Of a stretch of DNA of 64,000 nt, positions 53,685 to 62,500 are shown piece after piece (positions within the stretch are counted from its first letter, which is position 1; every line of letters starts with the position of its first letter). A program made the position numbers and the translations under genes. The notes below the pieces were generated by a model, which saw nothing but the letters and a program-made list of their open reading frames with translations, was not told where the DNA came from and ran no database searches. The DNA is from Cellulosimicrobium cellulans (lineage in GTDB: Bacteria > Actinomycetota > Actinomycetes > Actinomycetales > Cellulomonadaceae), in assembly GCF_001722485.1 (NCBI RefSeq), contig NZ_LWGL01000002.1:1-64000 (forward strand). The letters run 5' to 3'.

Positions 53685-53765
53685 GTGAGCACCCTGACCT
53701 CTCCCGGCAGCGCGCCGTCCGGCGCGCTCGTGGGCGCGGTCATGTGCGTCTGTTGTCAGGCCTGA
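53685..53765 (+). CDS. Cys-rich leader peptide upstream of an orphan winged-helix gene
   Basis: 26-codon ORF (GTG start, S-T-L-T-S-P ...) ending M-C-V-C-C-Q-A-stop. A good promoter precedes it: TTGGCA (53648-53653), 18-bp spacer, CATGCT (53672-53677), then exactly 7 nt to GTG, so translation starts at the 5' end of the message. A strong hairpin (53789-53828) follows the stop and precedes the next gene's ribosome site. It fits cysteine-responsive attenuator ORFs of actinobacteria. Inference; not tested against a family model. Confidence 0.6.
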   Translation: MSTLTSPGSAPSGALVGAVMCVCCQA

Positions 53766-53788
53766 ACCCTCCCCGTTCAGACCTCGAC

Positions 53789-53828
53789 CCGCCGACCCGC
53801 CGGACCGTCCCGGCGACGCCGTCGGCGG
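53789..53828 (+). promoter_or_regulatory. Leader hairpin between the Cys ORF and the winged-helix gene
   Basis: CCGCCGAC (53789-53796) pairs with GTCGGCGG (53821-53828), with a GCCGG/CCGGC stem inside. A smaller TGAAC/GTTCA hairpin overlaps the Cys ORF stop (53763). Candidate attenuator. Confidence 0.5.
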
Positions 53829-53849
53829 CCCGACGCACCGGAGCCACCC

Positions 53850-54440
53850 ATGACCACGCTCACCGCACCCCGCCCCACCCACGACGGCGGCCGCCGCCCG
53901 GGCTTCGTCCTGTACGTCGGTGTCGACGCTGCCCCCGGCGAGGCGCCCGCCGCCGAGCTCGTCGAGCTCGCGGAGGCGCTCGGCGAGCTCGCCCGCGACT
54001 GGCTCCCCCACGCCGAGACGTACACCGCGCTCGCCCTCGCCGAGCCGGCCGCCGAGACCGCCGAGCGCTCCGCCGTCCAGGACATCGCGGCGTTCCGCGA
54101 ACGGCTCGCGGCCCTCGCGCCCGTCCCGCGCGTCGTCGTGGACGACGTCGGGCGGACCGTCACCGTCGACGGTCGCCGCACGCGGCTCACCCGGCGCGAG
54201 CTGCACCTGCTGACCCACCTCGCCCGCGCGTCGGACCGCGTGGTGACGCGCGCCGAGCTCCTCGGCACGGTCTGGGCGGACCACGCTGTGGCGCCCGGGA
54301 GCCGCACGATCGACGTCCACGTGCGCCGTCTGCGCGGCAAGCTCGGCGTCGAGCACCTCATCACGACGGTGCGCGGCCACGGCTACCGGTTCGACCCCCA
54401 GGTGCCCGTCGTGCTCGGCAGCCCGCACGACGCGGGCTGA
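53850..54440 (+). CDS. Orphan winged-helix regulator (OmpR/PhoB-type DNA-binding domain)
   Basis: 196 aa. The C-terminal ~95 residues are a trans_reg_C winged helix: VTVDGRRTRLTRRELHLLTH, SRTIDVHVRRLRGKLG and TTVRGHGYRF. The N-terminal ~100 residues (RPGFVLYVGVDAA ...) are not a receiver domain: no Asp pocket or Lys. So it senses something other than a partner kinase. GGAGCC ribosome site. The Cys-rich leader ORF upstream hints at a link to cysteine or sulfur status. Confidence 0.82.
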   Translation: MTTLTAPRPTHDGGRRPGFVLYVGVDAAPGEAPAAELVELAEALGELARDWLPHAETYTALALAEPAAETAERSAVQDIAAFRERLAALAPVPRVVVDDVGRTVTVDGRRTRLTRRELHLLTHLARASDRVVTRAELLGTVWADHAVAPGSRTIDVHVRRLRGKLGVEHLITTVRGHGYRFDPQVPVVLGSPHDAG

Positions 54441-54494
54441 CCGGCGGCGGACGTTCGCCGGGCGGCAATATCGCGTCGGCGCTACCTTCGGCCC

Positions 54495-55211
54495 ATGCGC
54501 ACAGTCATCGCGGGAGGTCACGGCCAGGTCGGCCGTCGCCTGGCCCGGACCCTCGTGGAGCGCGGCGACGACGTGGTCGCCTTCGTCCGATCCGCCGCGC
54601 ACATCACCGACCTCACCGAGCTCGGCGCGCACGTCGCGCTCGTCGACCTCGAGCAGGACGACGCCGTCGCCGTCTCCTTCGAGCTCGAGGGCGCCGACGC
54701 CGTCGTCTTCACCGCGGGCGCCGGCCCGGGCAGCGGCGCCGAGCGCAAGGACACCGTCGACCGCGCGGGCGCCGAGATCCTCGCCGACGCCGCCGAGCGC
54801 GCGGGCGTCGGCCGGTACGTGCTCGTCTCGTCGCGCGGCGTCGAGGCCGCGCACACGGGGCGACGACCGGACGACGTCGACGACGTGTTCTGGGCCTACC
54901 TGCAGGCCAAGGCGGCCGCGGAGAACGACCTGCGACGGCGCTCCGGCCTGCAGTGGACCGTCGTGCGGCCCGGCCGGCTCACCGACGAGCCCGGCGTCGG
55001 GCTCGTCGCGCTGGCGCCGGTCGACGACGAGGGCCAGCGTCCGCGGGGGAAGCGGCGCAAGGCCGGCGGGGAGCGCGAGGAGATCTCCCGGGACGACGTC
55101 GCGCTGGTCGTCGCGGCGCTCCTGCACGAGCCCCGGTCGGCGGGGATGGTGCTCGAGCTCGTGGGCGGCAACCGGCCCGTGGACGAGGCGCTGGGGGACG
55201 TGTTCGCCTGA
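54495..55211 (+). CDS. NAD(P)-binding atypical SDR/NmrA-like oxidoreductase
   Basis: 238 aa. Rossmann motif VIAGGHGQVGRRLA at the N-terminus, VVFTAGAGPGSG, YVLVSSRGVEA and WTVVRPGRLTDEPG are those of atypical SDRs (SDR_a5-like). The Y-x3-K pair is seen as AYLQAKAAAE. ATG 6 nt after TACCTT (54483-54488). Substrate unknown. Confidence 0.87.
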   Translation: MRTVIAGGHGQVGRRLARTLVERGDDVVAFVRSAAHITDLTELGAHVALVDLEQDDAVAVSFELEGADAVVFTAGAGPGSGAERKDTVDRAGAEILADAAERAGVGRYVLVSSRGVEAAHTGRRPDDVDDVFWAYLQAKAAAENDLRRRSGLQWTVVRPGRLTDEPGVGLVALAPVDDEGQRPRGKRRKAGGEREEISRDDVALVVAALLHEPRSAGMVLELVGGNRPVDEALGDVFA

Positions 55212-55246
55212 CCCACGCGCCGTCCGGCGCCCCGAGGTGGGCGGCG

Positions 55247-58200
55247 TCAGTTCTCGCCGCAGCGGCCCTGGTCGTCCCAGAGCAGCCACCCCAGCCACCC
55301 GTCAGGTCGCGTAGGGAGATCGATCCACGTCGTCGCGACGTAGTTGCGACCCTTGTACGAAACTAGGTCGCCCCGGCCGTACCAGTCGCCGTCACGCCAG
55401 GGCTCGGCGCACTGCGGCGCCACCGAGAACGCGTCGACCTTGAACTGCTGCGACCACGATCCCGCGTGCACCACGTACGTCGCCCCGCGCGCGTCGACCT
55501 GGCCGAGGTCGACGGTCCGACGCTCCCCGGCCTGCAGGTCCCACGAGCCCTTCGCCGCGCCCGTGACGCGGAAGGTCACGGGGGCGTTGGACGCCGCGTT
55601 GTCGAGCACCACGGACACGGCGCGGTACGACCGCCCCTGCCCGCCGTCGTAGTACGGCTCACCGAGCTGGAGGCTCGCGGCGGGGTCCACCACGGTGCAG
55701 TCGACCGCCGCGTAGCCCGCCGTGATCCGCTCGCTGTACAGCCGGCCGAGCACCCGCCGGGTGAGGTCGAACGTCACGTCGCCGGCCCGCACGGACATCC
55801 CGCCCGTGGCGATCTCGACGCTCGTCGACGCACCGGGCGCGACGTCGCCGAGGTCGTGCGTCCCGTACGGGGTGCGGGCCACGACGTGCATCGTCTCGCC
55901 CGAGTCGTTGCGCAGGCTCGGCACGAGCGCGACCCCGCCGGGCACGCACTGCGTCGAGACGCCGGCCGAGACGTCCCACTCCGGCACGTACGACGCACCG
56001 CCGAACGACGCGGTGAGGTCATAGCTCGTGTAGGTCTTGCCGAGCACGGTGCGGGTCTGGCGGAACGCCACACGGCCGGGCTTCACGTCGGTGGAGCGGG
56101 TGTCGGCCACGAGCGTCGCGGTCTGCCCCGGCGCGATGCCCGTGACCACTGGGGAGGTCCCGAGCGGCCCACCGCTCAGCTGCGCGTCGATCGTCTCGGG
56201 CGAGTCGTTCGTCAGGGTGGCGATCAGCTTGATCGAGCCGTCCTGCCACCGCGCCTCGACGCTGACGTCCGTCGCCCACTGCGGCGAGTAGCTGTACGCG
56301 TCGTACGGCCGGGTGACCGTGTGCTCGGCACCCGACCCGTCGAGACGCGTCGCCCGGAAGGTCACGTCGCCGGCCTTCACGTCCCGGCCCTGCAGGGGGA
56401 CGGTGAGCGTCGCCGTCTGCCCCGGTGCCACCTCGACGGGCTCCGAGGCCCCGAGCGCACCGGCGTCCATGACCACGCGCAGCGGCGCGGCCTGGTGCTG
56501 GTTGTGGAACGTGCCGCTGAGGACCGGCGCCCCCGTGCCGTTCTCGACCGCCCAGTCGACGGCCGCGGAGCCCTCCACGGCCCAGCGGAAGCAGTCGACG
56601 CCGGCGACGTCGTGCGCGGCGACGGCCACGCCGTCGGCCAGGACCTCGAACCGGGCGCCCGGCGTCCCCACGGTCGCCTCGAGCGTCCCCGTGGCGCCCG
56701 CGCGGACGCGGGTCTCCCCCACGCCCGCGACGGCGAACGTCACGGGCACCGTCGAGCGCGAGTTGTCGAGGTGGAGCGTGACGGGCGCGCTCGACGTGTC
56801 CGTCGCGGGGTCGAACACGCACTCGCCGACCGTCGGCGCGGCGTCGGCGGCGGGCGCGTACCGCACCGCGTCGTACCCGACGCGTTCCTCGTGGACCTCA
56901 CCGGACGCGTCGAGCCGCGTCGCCCGGAAGATCACCTCACCCGCCGGCAGGTCGCGCGTCGCGGTGTCGACGGCGAGCGTGACCTCCTGGCCCGGCGCGA
57001 CCTCGACGGCCTCTGACTCGCCGGCCTCGCCCGCGTCCATGACGACGCGCATCGCGGTCACCGCGTGCTCGTTGCGGAACGTCCCGGTCAGCACGACCGA
57101 TCCGCCCTCCGGCGTCGCCGTCCACGCGGCGTCGGCAGAGGCCTCCACGTTCCACGGGAAACAGTCGTCGACGTCGACCTCGTAGGTCTCGAGCGGGTTG
57201 CCGTCAGCCAGAAGGGCGAATGCGGTGTCCTCCCCGACCCCGCCGGGCACCTCAACCTCAAGCGCCTCGTGACCCTGCACGGTGCGTGAAAGATCGTCGC
57301 GGCCGTCCACCGAGTACGTCACCGGCAGCGTCGACGCGGTGTTGTCGTAGTGCAGAGTCACCGGCGTGCGGGATGTGTCGATCGCCGGGTCGAACAGGCA
57401 CTGGCCGACCGTCGGCGCGCTCGACGACGGAGCGATCCTCTGCTCGTCGACCACAAGCAAGAGCGGGTCCTGATAGCCCATGCCGTCACCGTCTGCGTCG
57501 ACGTGCCAGCGGTACTGGCGCAGCACGGGGTTCGCGCGCGAGGTCTCCGTAAGGCCCGTGTCCAGCACGAGCTCCCCTGACGCGCCATCGCGAAGGGGCG
57601 CTATGGCCGCGGAGTCGGCCACATCGATCCACGTGCCGGTGTTCGGCGCCAGGAGGCGCACATCCATATCGATGCCCGTGGTGTTGGTCAGGACCGCGGT
57701 GAACCGGATCGTCCCACCGACGTTCTCGGCCACCATCGCGACGTCGGCCGTGGAGAGCCACGGGGGATTCCAGCAGCGCTGCTCGCTGAAGGCACCCGCG
57801 TCAAGCCGGTGCTCGAAAGCCTCCCCCGCGACGGTCGTCAACAGCACGAGCGACGCCGTCCCTCCAGGGAACTGCACGCCGTCGTCCACTTGGACGGCCT
57901 TCTTCGCGCCGACCGGAACAGCCACCGTGGCGCTGGATCCGGCGGCCTCGAGCCGGACCGAGAGATCGTCATAGGCCGTGCTGTTTGCGTACGTCACTGT
58001 GACCGATGCGAGATCAGGTTCGCCAGGCGCATTGCACTGCGACTTCGCACGCACGCTGAGACCGTCTTCTGCGTTTTTCCACCAGTCGCCCACCCGCAGC
58101 TCGACGGTGGTCGAGCCGTCGTGCGCGTCGACCGCGTCGGCGCGCACCGCGACGGCGTGCTCGGCGGCCTCGGCGCCGTCCACGGCGGCGAGCAGCGTGA

Positions 58201-59056
58201 GGTCAAGAGCCGTCGTGTCCTGCGGGGCCAGCTCGGCGTCGGTCGTGCACGACACCGCACCGCCGTCCGCCTCGCAGGCCCAGCCGTCGGCGCCGTTCCC
58301 GCCGCGGACCAGGCGCACGCCGTCGGGCAACGGGAGGCTGACGACGGGGTCGACCGCCGGGAGGTCGCCGGTGTTCCGCACCTCGAGCCGCACCTCGCCG
58401 GCGCCCGGGTTCGTCAGCGGCAGGACGAGCCCGTCGACCCGGCCACCCTCGCCGTCGAGCGCGGCGACCCGGACCTCCGGGCCGAAGTGCGTGGCCGGCA
58501 TGGGCGTGAACGTCCGGACGACGGGCGCGACGCCCTCCGCGCGGACGGAGCCCGAGAACGTGTACTCGCCGCCGGAGTCCGCCTGGACCGTGATCGCGAG
58601 CTCGCGCGACTCGCCCGGGTCGAGCACGCCGACGGAGCAGCTCACGACGCTCGTCCCGTCACCCTGCGGCTGCGCGGTGCCGCACGGCACCGTCTCCGCG
58701 CGGACGACGGCGGCGACGCTCGACCCGCCGACCACGCGGGCGGAGGGCGCCTGGACGCCCGGCGGCAGCACGAGGTCGACGGAGACCTGCTGCGCCGCGC
58801 GTCCGCCGGAGTTCGACGCGGTGACGACGAGCTCCGCCGGCTGCCGGGCGGTGAGCTGGACCGAGCCGAGCGTCAGGTCGAGCGCCGGCGGAGCCGGCGG
58901 CGGGTCCACGGGCGGCGCCCTGTTCAGCGGCAGCGCCGAGGGCGAGCAGCGCTCGCGCGCGTTCGCCGGTCCCGGCCAGGACGTCATCGAGGAGCGCGAG
59001 CGCACCGCCGAGCACGCCCGCGTGGACGACCCGGACGAGGTCGACCCCGACGGCAC
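55247..59056 (-). CDS. Large repetitive CBM-tipped surface protein, 5' end missing
   Basis: Up to 1269 codons. From about residue 50: a PPVDPPPAPP linker, two DUF11/CARDB-like domains (AELVVTASNSGGRAAQQVSV; VRLEVRNTGDLPAV), then repeats of a ~150-residue unit beginning P-T-V-G-x-C-x-F-D-P-A-x-D-T-S and containing PVTLHYDN, PVTFAVAG and FRATRLD motifs. The last ~55 residues are a CBM5/12-like module (QCAEPWRDGDWYGRGDLVSY). No signal peptide: the first ~45 residues look like noncoding antisense. Probably a truncated secreted adhesin or chitin-binding protein. Codons 290-625 (about 57.2-58.1 kb) have lower GC. Start uncertain. Confidence 0.72.
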   Translation of the reverse strand: MPSGSTSSGSSTRACSAVRSRSSMTSWPGPANARERCSPSALPLNRAPPVDPPPAPPALDLTLGSVQLTARQPAELVVTASNSGGRAAQQVSVDLVLPPGVQAPSARVVGGSSVAAVVRAETVPCGTAQPQGDGTSVVSCSVGVLDPGESRELAITVQADSGGEYTFSGSVRAEGVAPVVRTFTPMPATHFGPEVRVAALDGEGGRVDGLVLPLTNPGAGEVRLEVRNTGDLPAVDPVVSLPLPDGVRLVRGGNGADGWACEADGGAVSCTTDAELAPQDTTALDLTLLAAVDGAEAAEHAVAVRADAVDAHDGSTTVELRVGDWWKNAEDGLSVRAKSQCNAPGEPDLASVTVTYANSTAYDDLSVRLEAAGSSATVAVPVGAKKAVQVDDGVQFPGGTASLVLLTTVAGEAFEHRLDAGAFSEQRCWNPPWLSTADVAMVAENVGGTIRFTAVLTNTTGIDMDVRLLAPNTGTWIDVADSAAIAPLRDGASGELVLDTGLTETSRANPVLRQYRWHVDADGDGMGYQDPLLLVVDEQRIAPSSSAPTVGQCLFDPAIDTSRTPVTLHYDNTASTLPVTYSVDGRDDLSRTVQGHEALEVEVPGGVGEDTAFALLADGNPLETYEVDVDDCFPWNVEASADAAWTATPEGGSVVLTGTFRNEHAVTAMRVVMDAGEAGESEAVEVAPGQEVTLAVDTATRDLPAGEVIFRATRLDASGEVHEERVGYDAVRYAPAADAAPTVGECVFDPATDTSSAPVTLHLDNSRSTVPVTFAVAGVGETRVRAGATGTLEATVGTPGARFEVLADGVAVAAHDVAGVDCFRWAVEGSAAVDWAVENGTGAPVLSGTFHNQHQAAPLRVVMDAGALGASEPVEVAPGQTATLTVPLQGRDVKAGDVTFRATRLDGSGAEHTVTRPYDAYSYSPQWATDVSVEARWQDGSIKLIATLTNDSPETIDAQLSGGPLGTSPVVTGIAPGQTATLVADTRSTDVKPGRVAFRQTRTVLGKTYTSYDLTASFGGASYVPEWDVSAGVSTQCVPGGVALVPSLRNDSGETMHVVARTPYGTHDLGDVAPGASTSVEIATGGMSVRAGDVTFDLTRRVLGRLYSERITAGYAAVDCTVVDPAASLQLGEPYYDGGQGRSYRAVSVVLDNAASNAPVTFRVTGAAKGSWDLQAGERRTVDLGQVDARGATYVVHAGSWSQQFKVDAFSVAPQCAEPWRDGDWYGRGDLVSYKGRNYVATTWIDLPTRPDGWLGWLLWDDQGRCGEN

Positions 59057-59084
59057 GGACGGGCCCGCCGGACGCCACGTCTGA
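58917..59084 (+). pseudogene. 3' fragment of a lost plus-strand gene
   Basis: 55 codons in the plus frame, GC-rich at third positions, read ALFSGSAEGEQRSRAFAGPG, DVIEERERTAEHARVDD, PDEVDPDGTDGPAGRHV-stop, the sort of acidic tail seen at the end of real proteins. Left of about 58910 this frame has no coding character. It seems to be the tail of a gene whose front has gone, facing the truncated 5' end of the large minus-strand gene. Family not recognised. Confidence 0.45.
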
Positions 59085-59093
59085 CGACGCGGG

Positions 59094-59846
59094 TCAGGAC
59101 AGGTCGGGCACCTCGACGTCGTGCTCGGCGAACGGCGCCCGCAGCAGCGTCGCGGTGGCCCAGCCGCGGGTCAGGAGGCCGGTGTCGGAGTCGGGCTCGG
59201 ACTCCCGCTCCGTGCCCGAGTACTGGAGCATGAGGGTGCGGTCCTCGTTCTCGTGCACGCGGGCCTGCACGAGGCCGAAGGTCGCGAGCGGGGCGTTGCG
59301 CAGGCCGCGGAGCTGGTCGCGCGGGAGGTCGGGCACGTTGACGTTGAGCGTCCGCCCGCCCAGGGGGGTGCGCCGCACCCACGCGAGGACGTGGTCGACG
59401 ACCAGCCGGGCGGTCTCCCAGTGCTCCGGCTCCGCGGCGTCGACGGACACCGCGACGGACGTGATGCCGTGCGTCGTCGCCGACAGGGCCGCCCCGACGG
59501 TTCCGGAGTGCAGGATCGCGTTCCCGGTGTTGGCACCCTTGTTCGCGCCCGAGAGGACGAGGTCGGGCTTGGGTCCGAACCCCTCGTAGGCCGCGACGAA
59601 CGCGATGAGCGCGGGTGCGGCGCGCACCGCGAGCGACGTGACGCCCTCCGGGAGGCCCGGGGCGCGGCGCGGCTCGACGACGAGGCGGCCGTCGTGCTCC
59701 GCGCCGAGCAGGGCGGCGCTCGCCCCGGACGACTCGCGGGCGGGTGCCGCCACGGTCACGTCGTAGCCGGCGTCGAGCGCGGCTCCGGCGAGGACCGCGA
59801 GGCCGGGGGAGTCGATCCCGTCGTCGTTCGTCACCAGGGCGTGCAC
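59094..59846 (-). CDS. surE: 5'/3'-nucleotidase SurE
   Basis: 250 aa. Metal site TNDDGIDSPG at the N-terminus, SGANKGANTG with active-site Asn/Ser, and GTVGAAL. GTG start with GGAGGACAC just upstream. Releases phosphate from nucleoside monophosphates. Follows the PfkB kinase gene by 38 bp on the same strand. Confidence 0.93.
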   Translation of the reverse strand: MHALVTNDDGIDSPGLAVLAGAALDAGYDVTVAAPARESSGASAALLGAEHDGRLVVEPRRAPGLPEGVTSLAVRAAPALIAFVAAYEGFGPKPDLVLSGANKGANTGNAILHSGTVGAALSATTHGITSVAVSVDAAEPEHWETARLVVDHVLAWVRRTPLGGRTLNVNVPDLPRDQLRGLRNAPLATFGLVQARVHENEDRTLMLQYSGTERESEPDSDTGLLTRGWATATLLRAPFAEHDVEVPDLS

Positions 59847-59884
59847 GTGTCCTCCTCGGTCGTGGTGGTCGGTCGTCGTGGCGG

Positions 59885-60847
59885 TCAGGAGATCTTCTCC
59901 ACGGTGACGCGCTCCGCGAGACGCTCGATCTGGTCGCGCCGGCCCGTCCCCAGCCCGTGGCGGGTGACGTTGAGCGCGCCGGCGGCGGCGCCCAGCCGGA
60001 CGGCGTCGGGCAGCTCGAGGCCGCGCGCGAGGCCGACGGCGATCCCGGCGGTCATCGAGTCCCCGGCGCCGCGGTGGTCGACCGTCGTGACGTCGGGCGC
60101 CCGCACGGAGAAGGCGTGCTCGGACGTGACGACGAGCGACGGGTCCTCGGCGCGCGACACGACGAGGGCGCGGGGGCCGGCCGCGACGAGGTCGTGCGCG
60201 GCCCCGAGCAGCGCCTTCTCGGAGTCGTCGTCGCTGAACCCGCTGTCGACCATCTCCTCGTGGCTGATCTTGAGGATCGCGCCCTTGCCGGACGCGACGG
60301 CGCGCGCCTGCTCGCCGGAGAGGTCCGCCACCACGGGGCGTCCCGACGCGTGCAGGTCGTTCGTGAGGCGCTCGAAGAACGACGGCGCGACGCCGACGTC
60401 CGTCTCGGAGCCGGTGAGGATCGTCACCGCGGCGTCGAGCGCGCTGACGAGGACGGTGCCGTACAGGTCGTCGACCTCGTGCCGGTTGAGCGTGTACGGG
60501 TCCATCGTCACGACCTCCTGGCGCTCGCCGCTGCGCCGGTCGTGGACGAAGGCGCCGTTGCCGCCCGTCGCCGTGGCCCGCAGGTCGAGGTTCACGGCCC
60601 GCGCGAGGTGCGCCGCCACCATGCCCGTCTCGCCGCCGAACGGCCCGCAGACGACGACGTGCGCGCCCAGCGAGTACGCCATGCGTCCCAGCCACAGGCC
60701 CTGCCCGCCGGGATGGACGTGCACCTCGGGCGAGTCGTCGCGCGGGCCGCCGGGCTCGATCTCGATCGTCAGCAGCGGGGTCAGGGCGAGCACGGACACC
60801 GTGGGGGCGTCCTCGTCGGGAGGTGGGAGCGGGGTCGTGTCGGCCAT
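59885..60847 (-). CDS. PfkB-family carbohydrate kinase (1-phosphofructokinase-like)
   Basis: 320 aa. N-terminal substrate region [19 protein letters not shown]-terminal ATP/anion-hole motif [16 protein letters not shown] with the catalytic Asp. Belongs to the hexose-kinase branch by pattern, though VHPGGQG differs from FruK's GGKG. ATG 6 nt after TAGCCT (complement of 60854-60859). Substrate unproven. Confidence 0.87.
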   Translation of the reverse strand: MADTTPLPPPDEDAPTVSVLALTPLLTIEIEPGGPRDDSPEVHVHPGGQGLWLGRMAYSLGAHVVVCGPFGGETGMVAAHLARAVNLDLRATATGGNGAFVHDRRSGERQEVVTMDPYTLNRHEVDDLYGTVLVSALDAAVTILTGSETDVGVAPSFFERLTNDLHASGRPVVADLSGEQARAVASGKGAILKISHEEMVDSGFSDDDSEKALLGAAHDLVAAGPRALVVSRAEDPSLVVTSEHAFSVRAPDVTTVDHRGAGDSMTAGIAVGLARGLELPDAVRLGAAAGALNVTRHGLGTGRRDQIERLAERVTVEKIS

Positions 60848-60943
60848 CCGTCGAGGCTAGGGCGCCTTGCGGCGCCTCACCCGTCGAAGCCGGACGGCGA
60901 CCGCTGCCCGCACGGTCCAGGTCCGGATGGTTTCATGCTGCCC

Positions 60944-61516
60944 ATGACCGTCCAGCACCGTCCTGTCCGCGGCGTGCGCGCCGCCCCTCGCGGCGCCGTC
61001 GGCGTCGCGGGCCTCCTCGGCCTCCTGCTGCTCACCGCCTGCTCGGGCGGCGGCGGCGACGCGGCCGACCCCACGCCGTCGGGCACCCCGACGAGCTCGG
61101 CGCCCGAGGACGCGCCGGACGAGACCGCGGGCACGGCCTCGCCCGACGAGGCGTACACGCTGCAGGAGGCGTGCACCGCGATGTACGTGGACGGCGGCGA
61201 GCCGCTCGAGCGGCGCGTGGTCGCCGCGCTCGTGGACGTCAGCGAGGGTGCGGACACCGACTCGGTCAGCGCGATGACGGCCGTCGGCATCGAGCTCGGC
61301 TCGCTCTCGACCAAGGTCCCGGACGAGCTCACCGAGGCCGTGGCCGCGGTGCGCGTGCCGTTCCTGCAGCTCCAGGAGAACCTCGACACCGCGGCCGAGT
61401 CGTCGGTCGACCTCGACGTCGCGTCGGCGCACGACGGCCTCACCGAGTACCGCGCGGTGTGCGACGCGGCCGGGGAGGACACGGGCGAGGGCGGGGAGGG
61501 CACGGCCGGGGCGTGA
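60944..61516 (+). CDS. Secreted lipoprotein, unknown
   Basis: 190 aa. Signal peptide with lipobox LLLLTAC (Cys about residue 33), a Pro/Ser/Asp/Glu linker to about residue 70, then a helical domain with CTAMYVDG and YRAVCDAAGE (a possible disulfide). ATG 60935 in frame is an alternative start. No known family recognised. Confidence 0.75.
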   Translation: MTVQHRPVRGVRAAPRGAVGVAGLLGLLLLTACSGGGGDAADPTPSGTPTSSAPEDAPDETAGTASPDEAYTLQEACTAMYVDGGEPLERRVVAALVDVSEGADTDSVSAMTAVGIELGSLSTKVPDELTEAVAAVRVPFLQLQENLDTAAESSVDLDVASAHDGLTEYRAVCDAAGEDTGEGGEGTAGA

Positions 61517-61540
61517 GCCCCGCGCCCGGTGGACGGGTCG

Positions 61541-62104
61541 TCAGCGGCGCCGGCCCGTGAGGGCGAGGAGCCGGGTGAGGTCGTCGACGGTGTCGTCCAC
61601 GTCGAGCGGGCCCTTGAACAGCGGTCCGGCGTCGAGGAGCGTCGAGCGCGCCTCGGCGTAGTGCAGCGCCCAGGACACGAGCGCCGGGTCGATCTCCTCG
61701 TCGGCCCCGGTCGCCCGTGCGAGGTCCCACGTGTGCACGACGAGGTCGAACGTCATCTGCGCGCAGTACTCGGCCGCGGACGTGTCCCCGTACGACAGGT
61801 GCACGACCCGGTCGAGCGCGTCGGGTGCGAGGAACGCCTCGCGGGCCTGCACGGACGCGTCGACCCAGGCGTCGGCCGGGGCGTCGCCGAGCACGTCCCC
61901 GGCGAACGCGTCGCCGACCTCCTCGACCCTCTTGCCGACGAGGAGCTCCGGCGCCCAGAGCTGCTCGGCCGTGACGTGGTTGACGAGGTCGCGCACCGTC
62001 CAGTCGTCGTCCGGCGTGCGCAGCGACCACTGGTCGTCGGTGAGCGGCCGGACGCGCGCGTCGAACGCGCCGATCGCGTCCCCGTGCGCGGCGATGACGT
62101 CCAT
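61541..62104 (-). CDS. TIGR03086-family metal-binding protein (DinB/MDMPI-like)
   Basis: 187 aa. DPDDDWTVRDLVNHVTAEQLW-like region (seen as TPDDDWTVRDLVNHVTAEQ) with the first metal His, and TFDLVVHTWDLARATG with a second His. Members are mycothiol-dependent isomerase-like helical bundles of unknown substrate. GAGGAGG ribosome site before ATG 62104. Confidence 0.88.
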   Translation of the reverse strand: MDVIAAHGDAIGAFDARVRPLTDDQWSLRTPDDDWTVRDLVNHVTAEQLWAPELLVGKRVEEVGDAFAGDVLGDAPADAWVDASVQAREAFLAPDALDRVVHLSYGDTSAAEYCAQMTFDLVVHTWDLARATGADEEIDPALVSWALHYAEARSTLLDAGPLFKGPLDVDDTVDDLTRLLALTGRRR

Positions 62105-62211
62105 GCGTCCTCCTCGGTGCCCTCGTCGACGTCGCGGCCGGCGGCCGCGTCCCGCCCACCGTGGCACGGATCGCCGTGCACGGCACGGCACGGCGCGGCG
62201 GACGGGGCCGG

Positions 62212-62394
62212 TCAGCCGCGCAGGGCGAGTGCGACGGCGAGGACGATCGCGCCCCACAGGACGAGCCCGGCGCCGACGCCGATCGCGAGGCCGTGCGCGC
62301 CCGTCGAGCGGTCCCGGCGCGCGCCGCGGACCGCCCCCGCGGTGATCGCGAGACCGGTCACGACGAGCACAGCCCCCGCGATGATCCAGAACAT
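62212..62394 (-). CDS. Small two-span membrane protein, unknown
   Basis: 60 aa: two hydrophobic helices (FWIIAGAVLVVTGLAITAGA and GVGAGLVLWGAIVLAVAL) joined by a basic loop (RGARRDRSTGAHG). No clear ribosome site. Lies alone between the TIGR03086 gene and a divergent PUA-like gene. Confidence 0.6.
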   Translation of the reverse strand: MFWIIAGAVLVVTGLAITAGAVRGARRDRSTGAHGLAIGVGAGLVLWGAIVLAVALALRG

Positions 62395-62500
62395 CGCGAG
62401 AACGGTCCCACATGTCCGGTGCGTCACGCATCGCGACGCGCGCCGTGACGGTCGGGTCCGTGCTGCCCGCGGCCCGGCCCGCGCTCGTATGCTCGGAGCC

